Shown piece by piece: positions 50,751 to 59,472 of a DNA stretch of 64,000 nt. The translations under genes were made by a program, and so were the position numbers. The first letter of the stretch is position 1, and the number at the start of each line of letters is the position of its first letter. Source of the DNA: Bog-756 sp963829235 (GTDB taxonomy: Bacteria; Actinomycetota; Acidimicrobiia; Acidimicrobiales; RAAP-2); the NCBI GenBank assembly GCA_963829235.1, contig CAWHIF010000004.1:248001-312000 (forward strand). Reading direction: 5' to 3'. The notes under the pieces are model-generated. The model worked only from the letters and a program-made list of their open reading frames with translations, had not been told where the DNA came from and ran no database searches.

Positions 50751-52019
50751 GTGACACGTCGCCGGATAGGCGCCCTGGTCGTCGTGGCCGTCCTCATCGG
50801 GGTGGCCGTCGTGACCGGGCTCCTGTTGTCCGGGGGCTCGCCCCAGTCCGCTCCCCCGGTCCGGTTGGCGGCCGATCCCTACGCCCATGCGCCGGGAGCC
50901 ACGACGCTGGTCGGGACCGGGTCGCCCGGGTTTGCCGGGGACGGGCAACCGGCGGCCGACGCCGAGCTCGACGCTCCGACCGGTGTCGTCGAGGACAGGT
51001 CGGGTGATCTCTTCATCGCCGATACCGACAACTGTCGGGTGCGGGAGGTCCCGGCCAGGTCGGGCACCTCCTTCGGCGTCCGGGTGCGGGCCGGTCACAT
51101 CGTGACCATCGCCGGGGGGCCGTGCTCCGACCCCACACGCAATCCGGAACCGGTGGCGCTGGCCCTCGATCAGACGGGCGACCTGTTCATCGCCTTCGGA
51201 TCGGCAGCCAGGGTGGAGGAGCTTCCGGCGACCGGCACCCCGACGACGCTCGCCGGCACCGGGGTGGCCGGGTTCGCGGGCGACGGGGCTGCAGCCCGAC
51301 GGAGCCAGCTCGATGATCCCACCGGTTTGGCGGTGGATGCAGCAGGAGATGTCCTCATCGCCGACACCGGGAACTGCCGGGTGCGCCTGGTGGCCGCCTC
51401 GGACGGTACCCGGTTCGGGGCACCCGTGGTCCGGGGGGACATCTACACCGTGGCCGGCAACGGGATCTGCGGGTCGGCCGGAGACGGCGGTCCGGCCACC
51501 GACGCAGAGGTCTGGGACCCGGGCGCCCTGGCCCTCGATGGCGCCGGGGACCTCTTCGTGGCCGACCAGGGGAACAGGACCATCCGGGAGCTGGCGGCCC
51601 GGGCCGGCACCTATTACGGCGTCCCCATCGCCGCCGGTCACCTGGGCACCGTGGCCGGTGACGGGTCCTACGGCCCCTACCTGATCGACGGTCTGTCCGC
51701 TCAGGGCATCGCCGCGGAGCTCAACTTCCCGACCGCCATCGCCGTCGACAGCCGCGGCAACCTCTACATCGCCGACGGCGCCATGCACGCCATCCGGTTC
51801 GTCCCCGCCGTCGCCACCACCCTGCTCGGCAAACCGGCGCAGGCCGGCGACATGTACACGGCGGCCGGTGCCGTGAGCACCGGTTCGCTCCACGACGACA
51901 CCGCCTGGGTACAGACACGACTCCTGCAGCCGGCCGGGCTGACCATTTCGCCCCTCGGGGCGCTGATCTATTCCGACAGTCAGGCCGACGTGGTGCGGGA
52001 GCTGCCCGAGGCGGGCTGA
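50751..52019 (+). CDS. Membrane-anchored NHL-repeat beta-propeller protein
   Basis: A protein of 422 residues. One N-terminal helix (about 7-27) is followed by an extracytoplasmic propeller. Repeats have the form GxAGDGxPAxxAxLxxPxGVAVDxxGxLFIADTxNxRVR, for example ELDAPTGVVEDRSGDLFIAD, QLDDPTGLAVDAAGDVLIAD and ELNFPTAIAVDSRGNLYIAD. At least five are visible. GTG 50751 has GGGGG 6 nt upstream. It is convergent with the GH78 gene 14 bp away. No catalytic domain is present, so a binding or scaffold role is likely. Confidence 0.88.
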   Translation: MTRRRIGALVVVAVLIGVAVVTGLLLSGGSPQSAPPVRLAADPYAHAPGATTLVGTGSPGFAGDGQPAADAELDAPTGVVEDRSGDLFIADTDNCRVREVPARSGTSFGVRVRAGHIVTIAGGPCSDPTRNPEPVALALDQTGDLFIAFGSAARVEELPATGTPTTLAGTGVAGFAGDGAAARRSQLDDPTGLAVDAAGDVLIADTGNCRVRLVAASDGTRFGAPVVRGDIYTVAGNGICGSAGDGGPATDAEVWDPGALALDGAGDLFVADQGNRTIRELAARAGTYYGVPIAAGHLGTVAGDGSYGPYLIDGLSAQGIAAELNFPTAIAVDSRGNLYIADGAMHAIRFVPAVATTLLGKPAQAGDMYTAAGAVSTGSLHDDTAWVQTRLLQPAGLTISPLGALIYSDSQADVVRELPEAG

Positions 52020-52033
52020 TCCGTCCCGAACGG

Positions 52034-54817
52034 TCAGGCGGCCGACCAGGCGAAGTCGTAGGTCCCCGTGCCCACAGCCACCACCACCTCCCCACCGGAG
52101 CGGCTCACGACGTCGACGCCGGGGACCTGCCCGACCGGCACCCCGCCTTCGCTCACCCGCGAGCCCGCCAACCGGCACAGTGCACCGGCGTTGGGAGGGA
52201 CGGTGATCTGCAGATCCGACCCGGCGCGGGCGGACCGCCAGGCCACCGAGTACTCCCCCGCCGGTGTCGGGAACGTGCCTGCGGCGTGGATGAGTCCGCC
52301 GGCGGGAGGGGTGACCGTCACGAGGGTCGGCGGTCCTCCCGGCGAGGGGACGGCGGGGACGACCCCGAGGAGTGCTTCCTGGATGGCCACCAACGCGGAG
52401 GACCCCCACCCGTGGGACATGCTGTCGCCGATCAGATCGCTCGGGGTCCAGGTCTCCCAGGTGAAGGTCCCTCCCGACTTGATGATGAAGGCCCACCCCG
52501 GGAACGAGGTGTCGGTGAGGATCCTCACCAGGTCGGCATCGCGCCCGCCGGCGTGGAGGGCCCGCAACAGCTCCATCCCGTGGTCCGGCTGGAGGTGGAT
52601 GTCGAGCGACGCCACGTAGGCTGCCACCTCCGGAACCCGCGCCGGGGGGACCACGCCGTAGGCCAGGGCCACCGCGTTGGCCAGCTGGGACGCATGGGTG
52701 CTCTGCCGTCCATCCGAGTCGAGACCGTCGACATAGTGGCCGTCCCCGCCGATCAGGAGGGAGTTGACGGCCGACGCCAGGGCCCCGGCCCGCTGGCCCT
52801 GGACCGAGGCCACCTCCGCCTCCCCGAGCAGCGTGGCGATGGCACCGATCCGGTGGAAGGCGTTGACGGCCTCGATGTTCAGGGTCGTGTCGGCATTCGT
52901 GTTGTAGTCATAGCCGTACTGTTGGTCGCCGTTCGTCGACATGGGCTGCCCGGAGATGAGGCCGGTCGAGGCGTCGATGGTCCCGACGATGTAGTCGGAG
53001 AGCCGTTCGAGCGTCGGGAGCAGGCCGGCCAACGTGGATCGGTCGCCGGTGGACAGGTGGTACCGCCACACCCACTCGGGGTAGCGGGCGGTGAACAGGG
53101 GATAGTTCTGAGGCCCGTCGTCGTTGGGGTAGACCTCGTTGACCTGCCCGGAGCTCGGCCAGTAGCGGGCCTGGGCCCGGGCCATGTCACGGAGCCCCTG
53201 CCAGCTCAGGTTCTGGTCGCCGTAGGTCCGCATCACCGTCTCGGACTCGTTGGCCGAGTCCCACAGGAACTGGCCCTTCTCCCGGGTGGGTGTGTCGATG
53301 AACTGCTCCTGGGAGGTGTACAGGCCCGAGTGCGCGCACATGGCCCAGACGGCGTCGAGCATCGGCTCGGACGACGAGAAGGTGGCCGCGGCCACCTCGG
53401 GCATGGTGGCATGCCGGGCCATGAGGGTGACCTGGTCACCCTCTACGGTCTCGCCCGGATCGTCGATCTGCAGGTAGCGGAACCCGAGGAAGCAGTACGG
53501 CTCGAACGTCTGGGTTCCCGAACGCTGGGTGTAGGAGTAGGAAAGGTCGGTTTGCTGGGTGTTGTGGGTGGTGGAGACGGCTCCGTCGGGGTCGAGGGTG
53601 TAGCCGACGTGCAGCGGGACGACATGTCCGTCCACACCGTGGAGGAACGTCACAGTGGGCCTCCCGGCATAGACCTTGCCGAAGTCGACGACCACCGAGC
53701 CGGTGGGCAGGACCCGGACGGACATCGGGCCCACCGGGTGTTCGCTGATCCGGGTCCGCTGGGCGTAGAGCTGGGTGAAGGGCTCCGTGCCCACCGGGCC
53801 CCTGACGGCGGCCGGCGACCAGGTCCTGTCGTCGAAGCCGGCATGGGACCAACCCGTCGGGGTGAGGCGGCCGTCGATCCACTCGACGAAGTCGCCGACA
53901 TCGTTGTTGCGCTGCGGCGCAGGCAGCCACTGCGCCTTCGTGGTCCGCCACGTTCCGTCCGATCGGAGGGTGACCTGCCTGCCGTCGGCATAGTGGACAC
54001 CGACCTGGACGAGGAGCCCCGGGGCCGAGACGGGACGGCCTTGGCCGGGCCCGTACCAGTGGTGCAGGATCCCGACGGCGTTGTCGTGCCCTGCGATCAG
54101 CGCCGAGGTGACATCGGTCGCCTGGTAGTACTGCTCGTCGGGGAAACAGAAGCTGGGGCCGGTGTCGAGCAGGTCACCGTTCACCCACAACTGGTACTTG
54201 TGGGCGGCGGCGACATAGGCCGTGGCCCGGGTGATGGTGCCGTCGGGCAGTGCCCTGGTGGTGCGGAGGTAGCTGTACTCCTCCTCACCCGGGTCGGTAG
54301 GCCCGGGTGCCAGCCACAGCGCGGTCCAGTCCCCGGTGCGCAGGCCGGTCGTGAAGGCGGCGGTGGCGGCGGGGGCGCCCCACCGACCGGCTCTGTCCGC
54401 CGTCCGTACCGTCCAGCGGTAGCGGGCGTCCGCAGAGAGGGGTGGACCGCCGTAACTGACGAACGCCTGCTGGCCCGACGCCACCTCACCCGAGTCCCAT
54501 ACCGTCGAAGAAGATCCGTCTGGCCCGGTGACCTCGATCCGGTAGCCGGACTGGACGGCACCCCGACGGCCGTCGGCGACGTGCCAGGCGAACTGGACAT
54601 CGTCGGGATCGACACCGACGGGTCCGGCCACCCCGGTGGTGGTCAGGTTGGTCGGTGGCCCGGGCGGATCCTGTGACGGAGCGTTTGTCCCCGAGGCCGA
54701 GGCGGTGGCCGGTGCGGCGGCGTCGACCGCGCCGTCGGCAACCACGCCGATGGCGGCCAGGGCTGCCCCGGTTTTTATCCCGGTGGCGAGAAACGTCCGC
54801 CGGTCGATCCTGTCCAT
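52034..54817 (-). CDS. Tat-exported GH78 alpha-L-rhamnosidase
   Basis: Secreted glycoside hydrolase of 927 residues. The Tat signal is DRRTFLATGIKTGAALAAIG. A fibronectin-like domain follows (to about 180), then carbohydrate-binding beta domains and an (alpha/alpha)6 barrel with FIDTPTREKGQFLWDSANES, where the Asp, Glu and Asp of the GH78 D-x2-R-E...D motif can be aligned. TFTWETWTPSDLIGDSMSHGWG contains the catalytic-base Glu. Active-site spacing departs somewhat from the usual GWLGD form. ATG 54817 follows GAGGGG; ATG 54820 is an alternative. It would release rhamnose from plant or bacterial polysaccharide. Confidence 0.9.
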   Translation of the reverse strand: MDRIDRRTFLATGIKTGAALAAIGVVADGAVDAAAPATASASGTNAPSQDPPGPPTNLTTTGVAGPVGVDPDDVQFAWHVADGRRGAVQSGYRIEVTGPDGSSSTVWDSGEVASGQQAFVSYGGPPLSADARYRWTVRTADRAGRWGAPAATAAFTTGLRTGDWTALWLAPGPTDPGEEEYSYLRTTRALPDGTITRATAYVAAAHKYQLWVNGDLLDTGPSFCFPDEQYYQATDVTSALIAGHDNAVGILHHWYGPGQGRPVSAPGLLVQVGVHYADGRQVTLRSDGTWRTTKAQWLPAPQRNNDVGDFVEWIDGRLTPTGWSHAGFDDRTWSPAAVRGPVGTEPFTQLYAQRTRISEHPVGPMSVRVLPTGSVVVDFGKVYAGRPTVTFLHGVDGHVVPLHVGYTLDPDGAVSTTHNTQQTDLSYSYTQRSGTQTFEPYCFLGFRYLQIDDPGETVEGDQVTLMARHATMPEVAAATFSSSEPMLDAVWAMCAHSGLYTSQEQFIDTPTREKGQFLWDSANESETVMRTYGDQNLSWQGLRDMARAQARYWPSSGQVNEVYPNDDGPQNYPLFTARYPEWVWRYHLSTGDRSTLAGLLPTLERLSDYIVGTIDASTGLISGQPMSTNGDQQYGYDYNTNADTTLNIEAVNAFHRIGAIATLLGEAEVASVQGQRAGALASAVNSLLIGGDGHYVDGLDSDGRQSTHASQLANAVALAYGVVPPARVPEVAAYVASLDIHLQPDHGMELLRALHAGGRDADLVRILTDTSFPGWAFIIKSGGTFTWETWTPSDLIGDSMSHGWGSSALVAIQEALLGVVPAVPSPGGPPTLVTVTPPAGGLIHAAGTFPTPAGEYSVAWRSARAGSDLQITVPPNAGALCRLAGSRVSEGGVPVGQVPGVDVVSRSGGEVVVAVGTGTYDFAWSAA

Positions 54818-54898
54818 CATCCCCCCTCGGTCGAGGTGACCGCGATGGTACAAGAGCGGTACGCGCCGAACCTGGCCGGCGGCTCCGGGGCGGCTGGC

Positions 54899-55660
54899 TC
54901 AGCCGGCCAGCCCGTCGTCCGGGGGCACGGCGTCGGCCGGTACGTCCATGGTCTCATTCCGGGTCATGAGCCCGTACACCATGGCGGCGATGAACCCGCC
55001 GACGAGTGGGGCCACGATGAACAGCCAGAGCTGGCTGAGCGCGGTTCCGCCGACCACCAGGGCCGGGCCGATGCTGCGGGCCGGATTGACCCCCGTTCCG
55101 GTGAGCGCGATGCCCACGAGGTGGACGAAGACGAGCGTCACGCCGATGGCCACGCCGGCCAGCGCCTCACGTGCCACCTTCGACGTGGCGAACAGGATCA
55201 CCATCACGAAGATGAAGGTGAGGATGGCCTCGACCGCGAAGGCGCTTCCGGCTGCGAGGTGGATCTTCGACGCGCTGCCGTACCCGTCGGCTCCGAGGCC
55301 CTGCACGTGCTTGGAATAGATGGGTGACCCGTTGAACACCGCCCACAAGGAGTAGGCCCCGGCGATGCCTCCCGCTACCTGGGCGATCCAGTACCCGAGC
55401 GCTTCTTGGGCCTGCATGCGGCCCGACACCACGAATCCCAGGGAGACGGCGGGGTTCACATGACAACCCGAGATGGGTCCGATGGCATAGACGAGGGCCA
55501 TCAGCACCAGACCGAAGGCCAATGCGGTGGTGACGACACCGGCCGAATAGCTCGTTCCGAACAGTTTGAATCCGAACGACAGCGTGGCCGTTCCCACGGC
55601 TACGAACACCAGGATGGCGGTCCCAATGAATTCGGCGATCAGCTTTCGAGCGTCAAACAC
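54899..55660 (-). CDS. aqpZ: Aquaporin (AqpZ-like, MIP family)
   Basis: Channel of 253 residues with six helices. The two pore motifs are GCHVNPAVSLG and GTGVNPARSIGPAL. The selectivity-filter His (FVHLVGIALTG) and the Arg after the second NPA match water-selective AqpZ rather than the Asp/Gly-containing glycerol facilitators. A 35-residue insertion (HVQGLGADGYGSASKIHLA) lies in the extracellular loop after helix 3. The start is GTG 55660 with AAGGAGG 6 nt upstream. Confidence 0.94.
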   Translation of the reverse strand: MFDARKLIAEFIGTAILVFVAVGTATLSFGFKLFGTSYSAGVVTTALAFGLVLMALVYAIGPISGCHVNPAVSLGFVVSGRMQAQEALGYWIAQVAGGIAGAYSLWAVFNGSPIYSKHVQGLGADGYGSASKIHLAAGSAFAVEAILTFIFVMVILFATSKVAREALAGVAIGVTLVFVHLVGIALTGTGVNPARSIGPALVVGGTALSQLWLFIVAPLVGGFIAAMVYGLMTRNETMDVPADAVPPDDGLAG

Positions 55661-55798
55661 GATGCCTCCTTGTTCTGGTACCCCTGTGCCCGGGTGAGCC
55701 CATCATCATCGAGTCGCGCCGGCCGGCGGTGGATACCGGGTGGCGGTGCCCGTCGGGGTCGTGCTGCGACCGATCCAAAACATCCCGAGGCCCCGACC

Positions 55799-56185
55799 TC
55801 AGGCATCCCCCGACAACATGTTGGTGATCTGCGTCATGTCGAAGTAGTCACGCCAGCGGCTGATCTTGCCGTCGCGGATCTCGAACGTGCCCATGACGGG
55901 CAGTGCCCCGACGCGGTCCCCGACGGTGATGGTGTCGACCCGTTCGGTCAGCACCACATTGCCCTCCACCGCCAGGTGGCGCATCTCGATGAGCATGCTC
56001 TGGCACATCGAGAAGAATCCGTCGAGGAAGGCGATGGTGTCGTCGATCCCCACGGCCGGGTCCATGGGGATGTTGTGGTACACGATGTCATCGGTGAACA
56101 ACGGCCGAAGCGCTTCTGCGTCGTGCTTCGCAAATCCGTCGCACAACTCGCGCACGACCCGTTCGGCATCTTCTGCGGCTCCCAT
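55799..56185 (-). CDS. Limonene-1,2-epoxide hydrolase family protein
   Basis: A small NTF2-fold epoxide hydrolase-like protein of 128 residues. The catalytic set of the family is visible: Arg and Asp in LTERVDTITVG (R-x-D) and the second Asp in ISRWRDYFDMTQI. YHNIPMDPAVGIDD and LPVMGTFEIRDGK are also family motifs. ATG 56185 has AGGAGGT 7 nt upstream. In mycobacteria related enzymes act on sterol or fatty epoxides. It stands alone between the aquaporin gene and a small zinc protein gene. Confidence 0.92.
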   Translation of the reverse strand: MGAAEDAERVVRELCDGFAKHDAEALRPLFTDDIVYHNIPMDPAVGIDDTIAFLDGFFSMCQSMLIEMRHLAVEGNVVLTERVDTITVGDRVGALPVMGTFEIRDGKISRWRDYFDMTQITNMLSGDA

Positions 56186-56339
56186 GACCCACCTCCTCGA
56201 TTCCGGCGACCGTCCGATCCGGGTCGCCCCACCGGGTCACGTTAGCGACTCGAGGCCGGCCACGGCCTGATCCGGAGCACGCGGCCACATCGCCCGGATC
56301 GAGGATCCGGCGCGCCGTCGTCGCACCCACGCGGTCAGG

Positions 56340-56453
56340 TCAACGCGACCTCGACTTGGCCTCGGAAGCCAGACATCTCCGGCAGGTGTCCCCATAGCGG
56401 ACGGCACAGGACCTTCCACATCGATGGCACGTCGTCCGGGCCGGCTCTCTCAT
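56340..56453 (-). CDS. 37-residue zinc-ribbon-like protein
   Basis: Too short for usual gene finders. MREPARTTCHRCGRSCAVRY is followed by GDTCRRCLASEAKSRSR. Two CxxC pairs (CHRC and CRRC) separated by 13 residues could bind one zinc ion. ATG 56453 has a strong AGGAGGT 9 nt upstream, which argues for real translation. Function is unknown; similar short basic CxxC proteins often bind nucleic acid (inference). Confidence 0.6.
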   Translation of the reverse strand: MREPARTTCHRCGRSCAVRYGDTCRRCLASEAKSRSR

Positions 56454-56883
56454 CGATCGGTGACCTCCTGGCTCGCGGGGATCCGCCCATCCTGGCCCGT
56501 CCGGGACACGAACTGGGGGACCCTCACCGACCCCGGGACGGGGACGGGATTCCCGAACGAGGGAGGCCACGACACCGGTCCCGCGGAGAGGTGTCCGGGC
56601 CATCGTCACATCCGCCGGATCGGGCGACGAACCTCACGCTTTCGGCCACCTCTCCTCACCCCGCCCTCACCTCACTTGAGGCCGGATCTCTCACCTTCTA
56701 CTTCACCTTTACCCTCAACCAGAGGGTGAGGGTTAGCGTTAGGGTTTGCCATCACCCGGCGATCTGTCCTGCCGCCCGGAGCGCCTCTCCCCCCGCCGGG
56801 CGGTTGGGCGGGACACCGGACTCCGTTCGCCGAGGCCGACCGTCCGTTTGCCTGAGGCCGACCGGTACGCCACGCTGGCGCCC
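56454..56883. other. Gene-free stretch with polypyrimidine and telomere-like sequence
   Basis: 430 bp with no convincing gene. From about 56641 to 56720 the plus strand is mostly C and T (for example CCTCTCCTCACCCCGCCCTC). It is followed by GGGTGAGGGTTAGCGTTAGG (56724-56743). ACCCTCA (56711-56717) and TGAGGGT (56727-56733) can pair as a hairpin with a 9-nt loop. The rest shows no recognisable signal apart from sequence just before the thioesterase start. Confidence 0.5.
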
Positions 56884-57717
56884 ATGGGAGATCTGGGGTC
56901 CGACACGTCGGTCAGCCCGGTGGGCGCCGGCCGGTTCGAGGCCACGCTCAACGGCGACTGGGAGATCTGGGGTCCGATGGGCGGATACGTGGCGGCCTGC
57001 GCCCTCCGCGCCGTCGGCGCCTCAACCGATCACCCGCGACCGGCAGCCTTCTCCTGCCACTACCTCGGTGTGGCCCGCTTCGCACCGGTCGACATCCGTG
57101 TCCAACCCCGCAAAGAGGGAAGGTCGGCCAGCTCCTACCGGGTCGAGGTGGAGCAAGAGGGACGTCCCATCCTCGACGGGATGGCGTGGAGCGCGGCCGG
57201 CGACGTCGACGGCTTGGAGCACGACGAGACAGTCGCCCCACCGGTGCCCGGACCGCTCGGGCTGCCGGCCATGCGCGAGCTCGTGCCGGACGAGGAGCGG
57301 CCCCGCTACCCCTTCTGGGGCAACTTCGAGGCCAGGCCCATCGAATTCGACCCCGTGTGGCCCCCGCCCGACCCACGCCCGGCGCGCTGGCAACAGTGGC
57401 TGCGCTTCCTACCCACCTCGACCTTCGAGGACCCCTGGATCGACGCAGCCCGCAGTCTCATCCTCGTGGATCTTCCCAGCTGGCCGTCGGCCCACCGCCC
57501 GCATGCATGGACCAACCCGCCGTACACGGCCCCGACCCTGGACCTGAACGTGGCCTTCCACTCCCCCACCTTCGACCAGGAGTGGCTGCTGTGCGACGGC
57601 GAGGCGCCGCTCTCCACTGCCGGACTGTTCGGTTGGACCGCCCGGGTGTGGTCTCCCGGCGGACGACTCCACGCGTCAGGGGGCGGATCCTGCCTCTACC
57701 GTCCGCTCCCGACCTGA
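56884..57717 (+). CDS. Acyl-CoA thioesterase-like protein (double hotdog, TesB type)
   Basis: A protein of 277 residues. GDWEIWGPMGGYVAACALRA contains the Gly-Gly stretch at the start of the hotdog helix, and ARFAPVDIRVQPRKEGRSAS continues the first domain. The second domain includes TLDLNVAFHSP, WLLCDGEAPLSTAGLFGWTARVWS (read in parts) and a final strand GRLHASGGGSCLYRP. This matches the TesB-like thioesterase family of actinobacteria. ATG 56884 lacks an SD, and CACGCT 7 nt upstream hints at a leaderless mRNA. The substrate is unknown. Confidence 0.85.
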   Translation: MGDLGSDTSVSPVGAGRFEATLNGDWEIWGPMGGYVAACALRAVGASTDHPRPAAFSCHYLGVARFAPVDIRVQPRKEGRSASSYRVEVEQEGRPILDGMAWSAAGDVDGLEHDETVAPPVPGPLGLPAMRELVPDEERPRYPFWGNFEARPIEFDPVWPPPDPRPARWQQWLRFLPTSTFEDPWIDAARSLILVDLPSWPSAHRPHAWTNPPYTAPTLDLNVAFHSPTFDQEWLLCDGEAPLSTAGLFGWTARVWSPGGRLHASGGGSCLYRPLPT

Positions 57718-57830
57718 GGGTGCCGGCCCCGGAGACCGCGGAGACCCGGGACCGCCGGGACCGGGCCTCCGGGCCGTTCTGTGCGCCCGGCGGCGTTGGG
57801 CGCCGGTCCTGAGTAGAGGCGCGGCCCCCC

Positions 57831-58568
57831 TCAGCCGGGAGTCGACGCCAGGATGGCGGCGAACTCGCCGGGGGCCGTCACCGGGAGCAGGTGACCCGAA
57901 TCCACCCGAACGACGGCCGACGGATCCGGCAGGCGCCCCGCCATCACCTCTTGAGTCTCCGGTGGAACAGGACGGTCGCGCTCGTTGAGGACGTACAGGA
58001 TCGGCACGCCGCCGACCGCCGACCAGTGCACGGGCTGAAAGTAGTGGTGCACGGTGTCAGGGACGCATCTGAGGGGATCGACCACGAAGGCGAGCGTGTC
58101 GTCGTCCAGCGGGTCGCCGCCGTACGCGTTGCGGAACGACTCAGCGTCCTCGGGGGGGCCGGGGAGCGTGATGGCCGTCCCGTCGCGTTCGGCTGCCTCC
58201 CGGGCCAGGACGAGGCCCTGGCGATGGCGAGGCTTCATGCAGTCGATCCCGCACCCACCTTCTGTGGGGACGAGCGCGGCGTTCAGCACCACCGACGTGA
58301 CACGGTCACCGAGGGCGGACACCACACCGGGTACCACCAGACCCCCCGAAGAATGCGCGACCAGCGTGAGTGGGAGTTCCGGATGCGAGGATTCGAGATC
58401 GTCGACGATGGAGGCCACCTCGTCGTCGACGGAGAGGGCGGCCAGGTCCGCCGGCTTCCCGGCCCGGCCGGGCATGTCGACCGCGATCGCCGGTCGGTCG
58501 AGATGAGGAAGCAGTCGGTCCCAGAAGCGCGCCGTGGCCCCACCTCCGTGAATGAGCACGTACGTCAT
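57831..58568 (-). CDS. Alpha/beta hydrolase
   Basis: A protein of 245 residues. The oxyanion segment is TYVLIHGGGATARFWDRL, the nucleophile elbow is LVAHSSGGLVVPG, the acid is probably Asp in LNERDRPVP, and the base is His in RVDSGHLLPVTAP. The overall layout resembles salicylate/methyl esterases and EstC-like enzymes, with a Cys-containing cap (GGCGIDCMKPRH). It is convergent with the thioesterase gene, 113 bp apart. The substrate is unknown. Confidence 0.9.
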   Translation of the reverse strand: MTYVLIHGGGATARFWDRLLPHLDRPAIAVDMPGRAGKPADLAALSVDDEVASIVDDLESSHPELPLTLVAHSSGGLVVPGVVSALGDRVTSVVLNAALVPTEGGCGIDCMKPRHRQGLVLAREAAERDGTAITLPGPPEDAESFRNAYGGDPLDDDTLAFVVDPLRCVPDTVHHYFQPVHWSAVGGVPILYVLNERDRPVPPETQEVMAGRLPDPSAVVRVDSGHLLPVTAPGEFAAILASTPG

Positions 58569-58666
58569 CGTCGGTCACCGTCGGGGTCGGATTGCACGGG
58601 TAGTGAGGCTACCGTCACCGCACGCCCCACTCCCCCCGGTCGCCGACCCACCGCTTCCCTCCGGGT

Positions 58667-58707
58667 CGAATCGGGGTCGAACTGCGTCGATCCGGGGTCG
58701 AACTGCA
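58667..58707. repeat. Short direct repeats before the methyltransferase gene
   Basis: GGTCGAAT, then two copies of CGGGGTCGAACTGC about 22 bp apart, lie in the 206-bp gap between the hydrolase and methyltransferase genes. No promoter element could be fixed. Confidence 0.4.
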
Positions 58708-58774
58708 CAACCCGACCGGCCAGCAGGAGGAAGCGTGCCGGTCGACGCAACCGACGATCTGGCAGGCTGGCCCC

Positions 58775-59405
58775 ATGACGCCTGCGCGACGGTTCCCCCT
58801 GGCCGTTCCGGATCTTGCCGCCCATGCCTACGAGCGGGCTCGGCAGGGTGGATTCGGGCGCGACGGGCCTACCCTCTCGAGCCGTCCGGGCACCGGAGCA
58901 CTGCTCGCCGTCCTGGCCGCGTTCGCGGCGATCGGCTCGGATTGCGGAGCTCGGGACCGGACTGGGCGCGGCGGCAGCCTGGATCGCATCCGGGATGGAT
59001 GCCGACTCGCGGCTCATCACCGTCGAATCGAACGTCGGCCGGGCTCGGGAGGCCCGATCGCTCCTCGCCTCCGACCGGCGGATCGAGGTCCTCACCGGGC
59101 GATGGGAGGAGCTGTTGCCTCCTCGGGGTCCATTCGACCTGGTGTTCGTGGACAGCGGGTTCAGCCGTCGGCTGGACGAGGCGGCGGCGGCGGCCTTCCT
59201 CCTCGATATCGTCGTCTCCGGCGGCATCCTCGTCATGGACGACCTGACGCCCGAATCCGAGTCCCACGGGAGCGGACCCGATCCCAAACGCGGCTTCGCC
59301 TTGGCCAATCCCGCAGTGATCGGAGCGGAGCTGTACCCTCCGGCGGCTGACGGAACGCTCGGAGGGGTGCAGTCGGGTTTGCTGGTGATGACAAAGCTCG
59401 GGTGA
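58775..59405 (+). pseudogene. Class I SAM-dependent (O-)methyltransferase, frameshifted
   Basis: The frame from ATG 58775 encodes RFPLAVPDLAAHAYERARQG and GTGALLAVLAAFAAIG, a normal N-terminus for this family. Near 58925-58935 the coding frame moves by one base, and the rest continues as ARIAELGTGLGAAAAWIASG (SAM motif I), SRLITVESN, GPFDLVFVDSGF and GGILVMDDLTP to the stop at 59405. The joined protein would be about 209 residues. One extra base, from sequencing or mutation, explains it. CAGGCT lies 6 nt before the ATG. Confidence 0.75.
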
Positions 59406-59460
59406 CCAGCCCCGCCACGCCGGTCCGTCGGTTCGCTCGCCGGGCTTCCCACGATCGGCA

Positions 59461-59466
59461 TAGTTT
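59461..59466 (+). promoter_or_regulatory. -10 box of the kinase gene (leaderless)
   Basis: TAGTTT is followed by 6 nt and then GTG 59473, the same spacing as seen for pdxS and rel. Confidence 0.4.
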
Positions 59467-59472
59467 GTGGCC

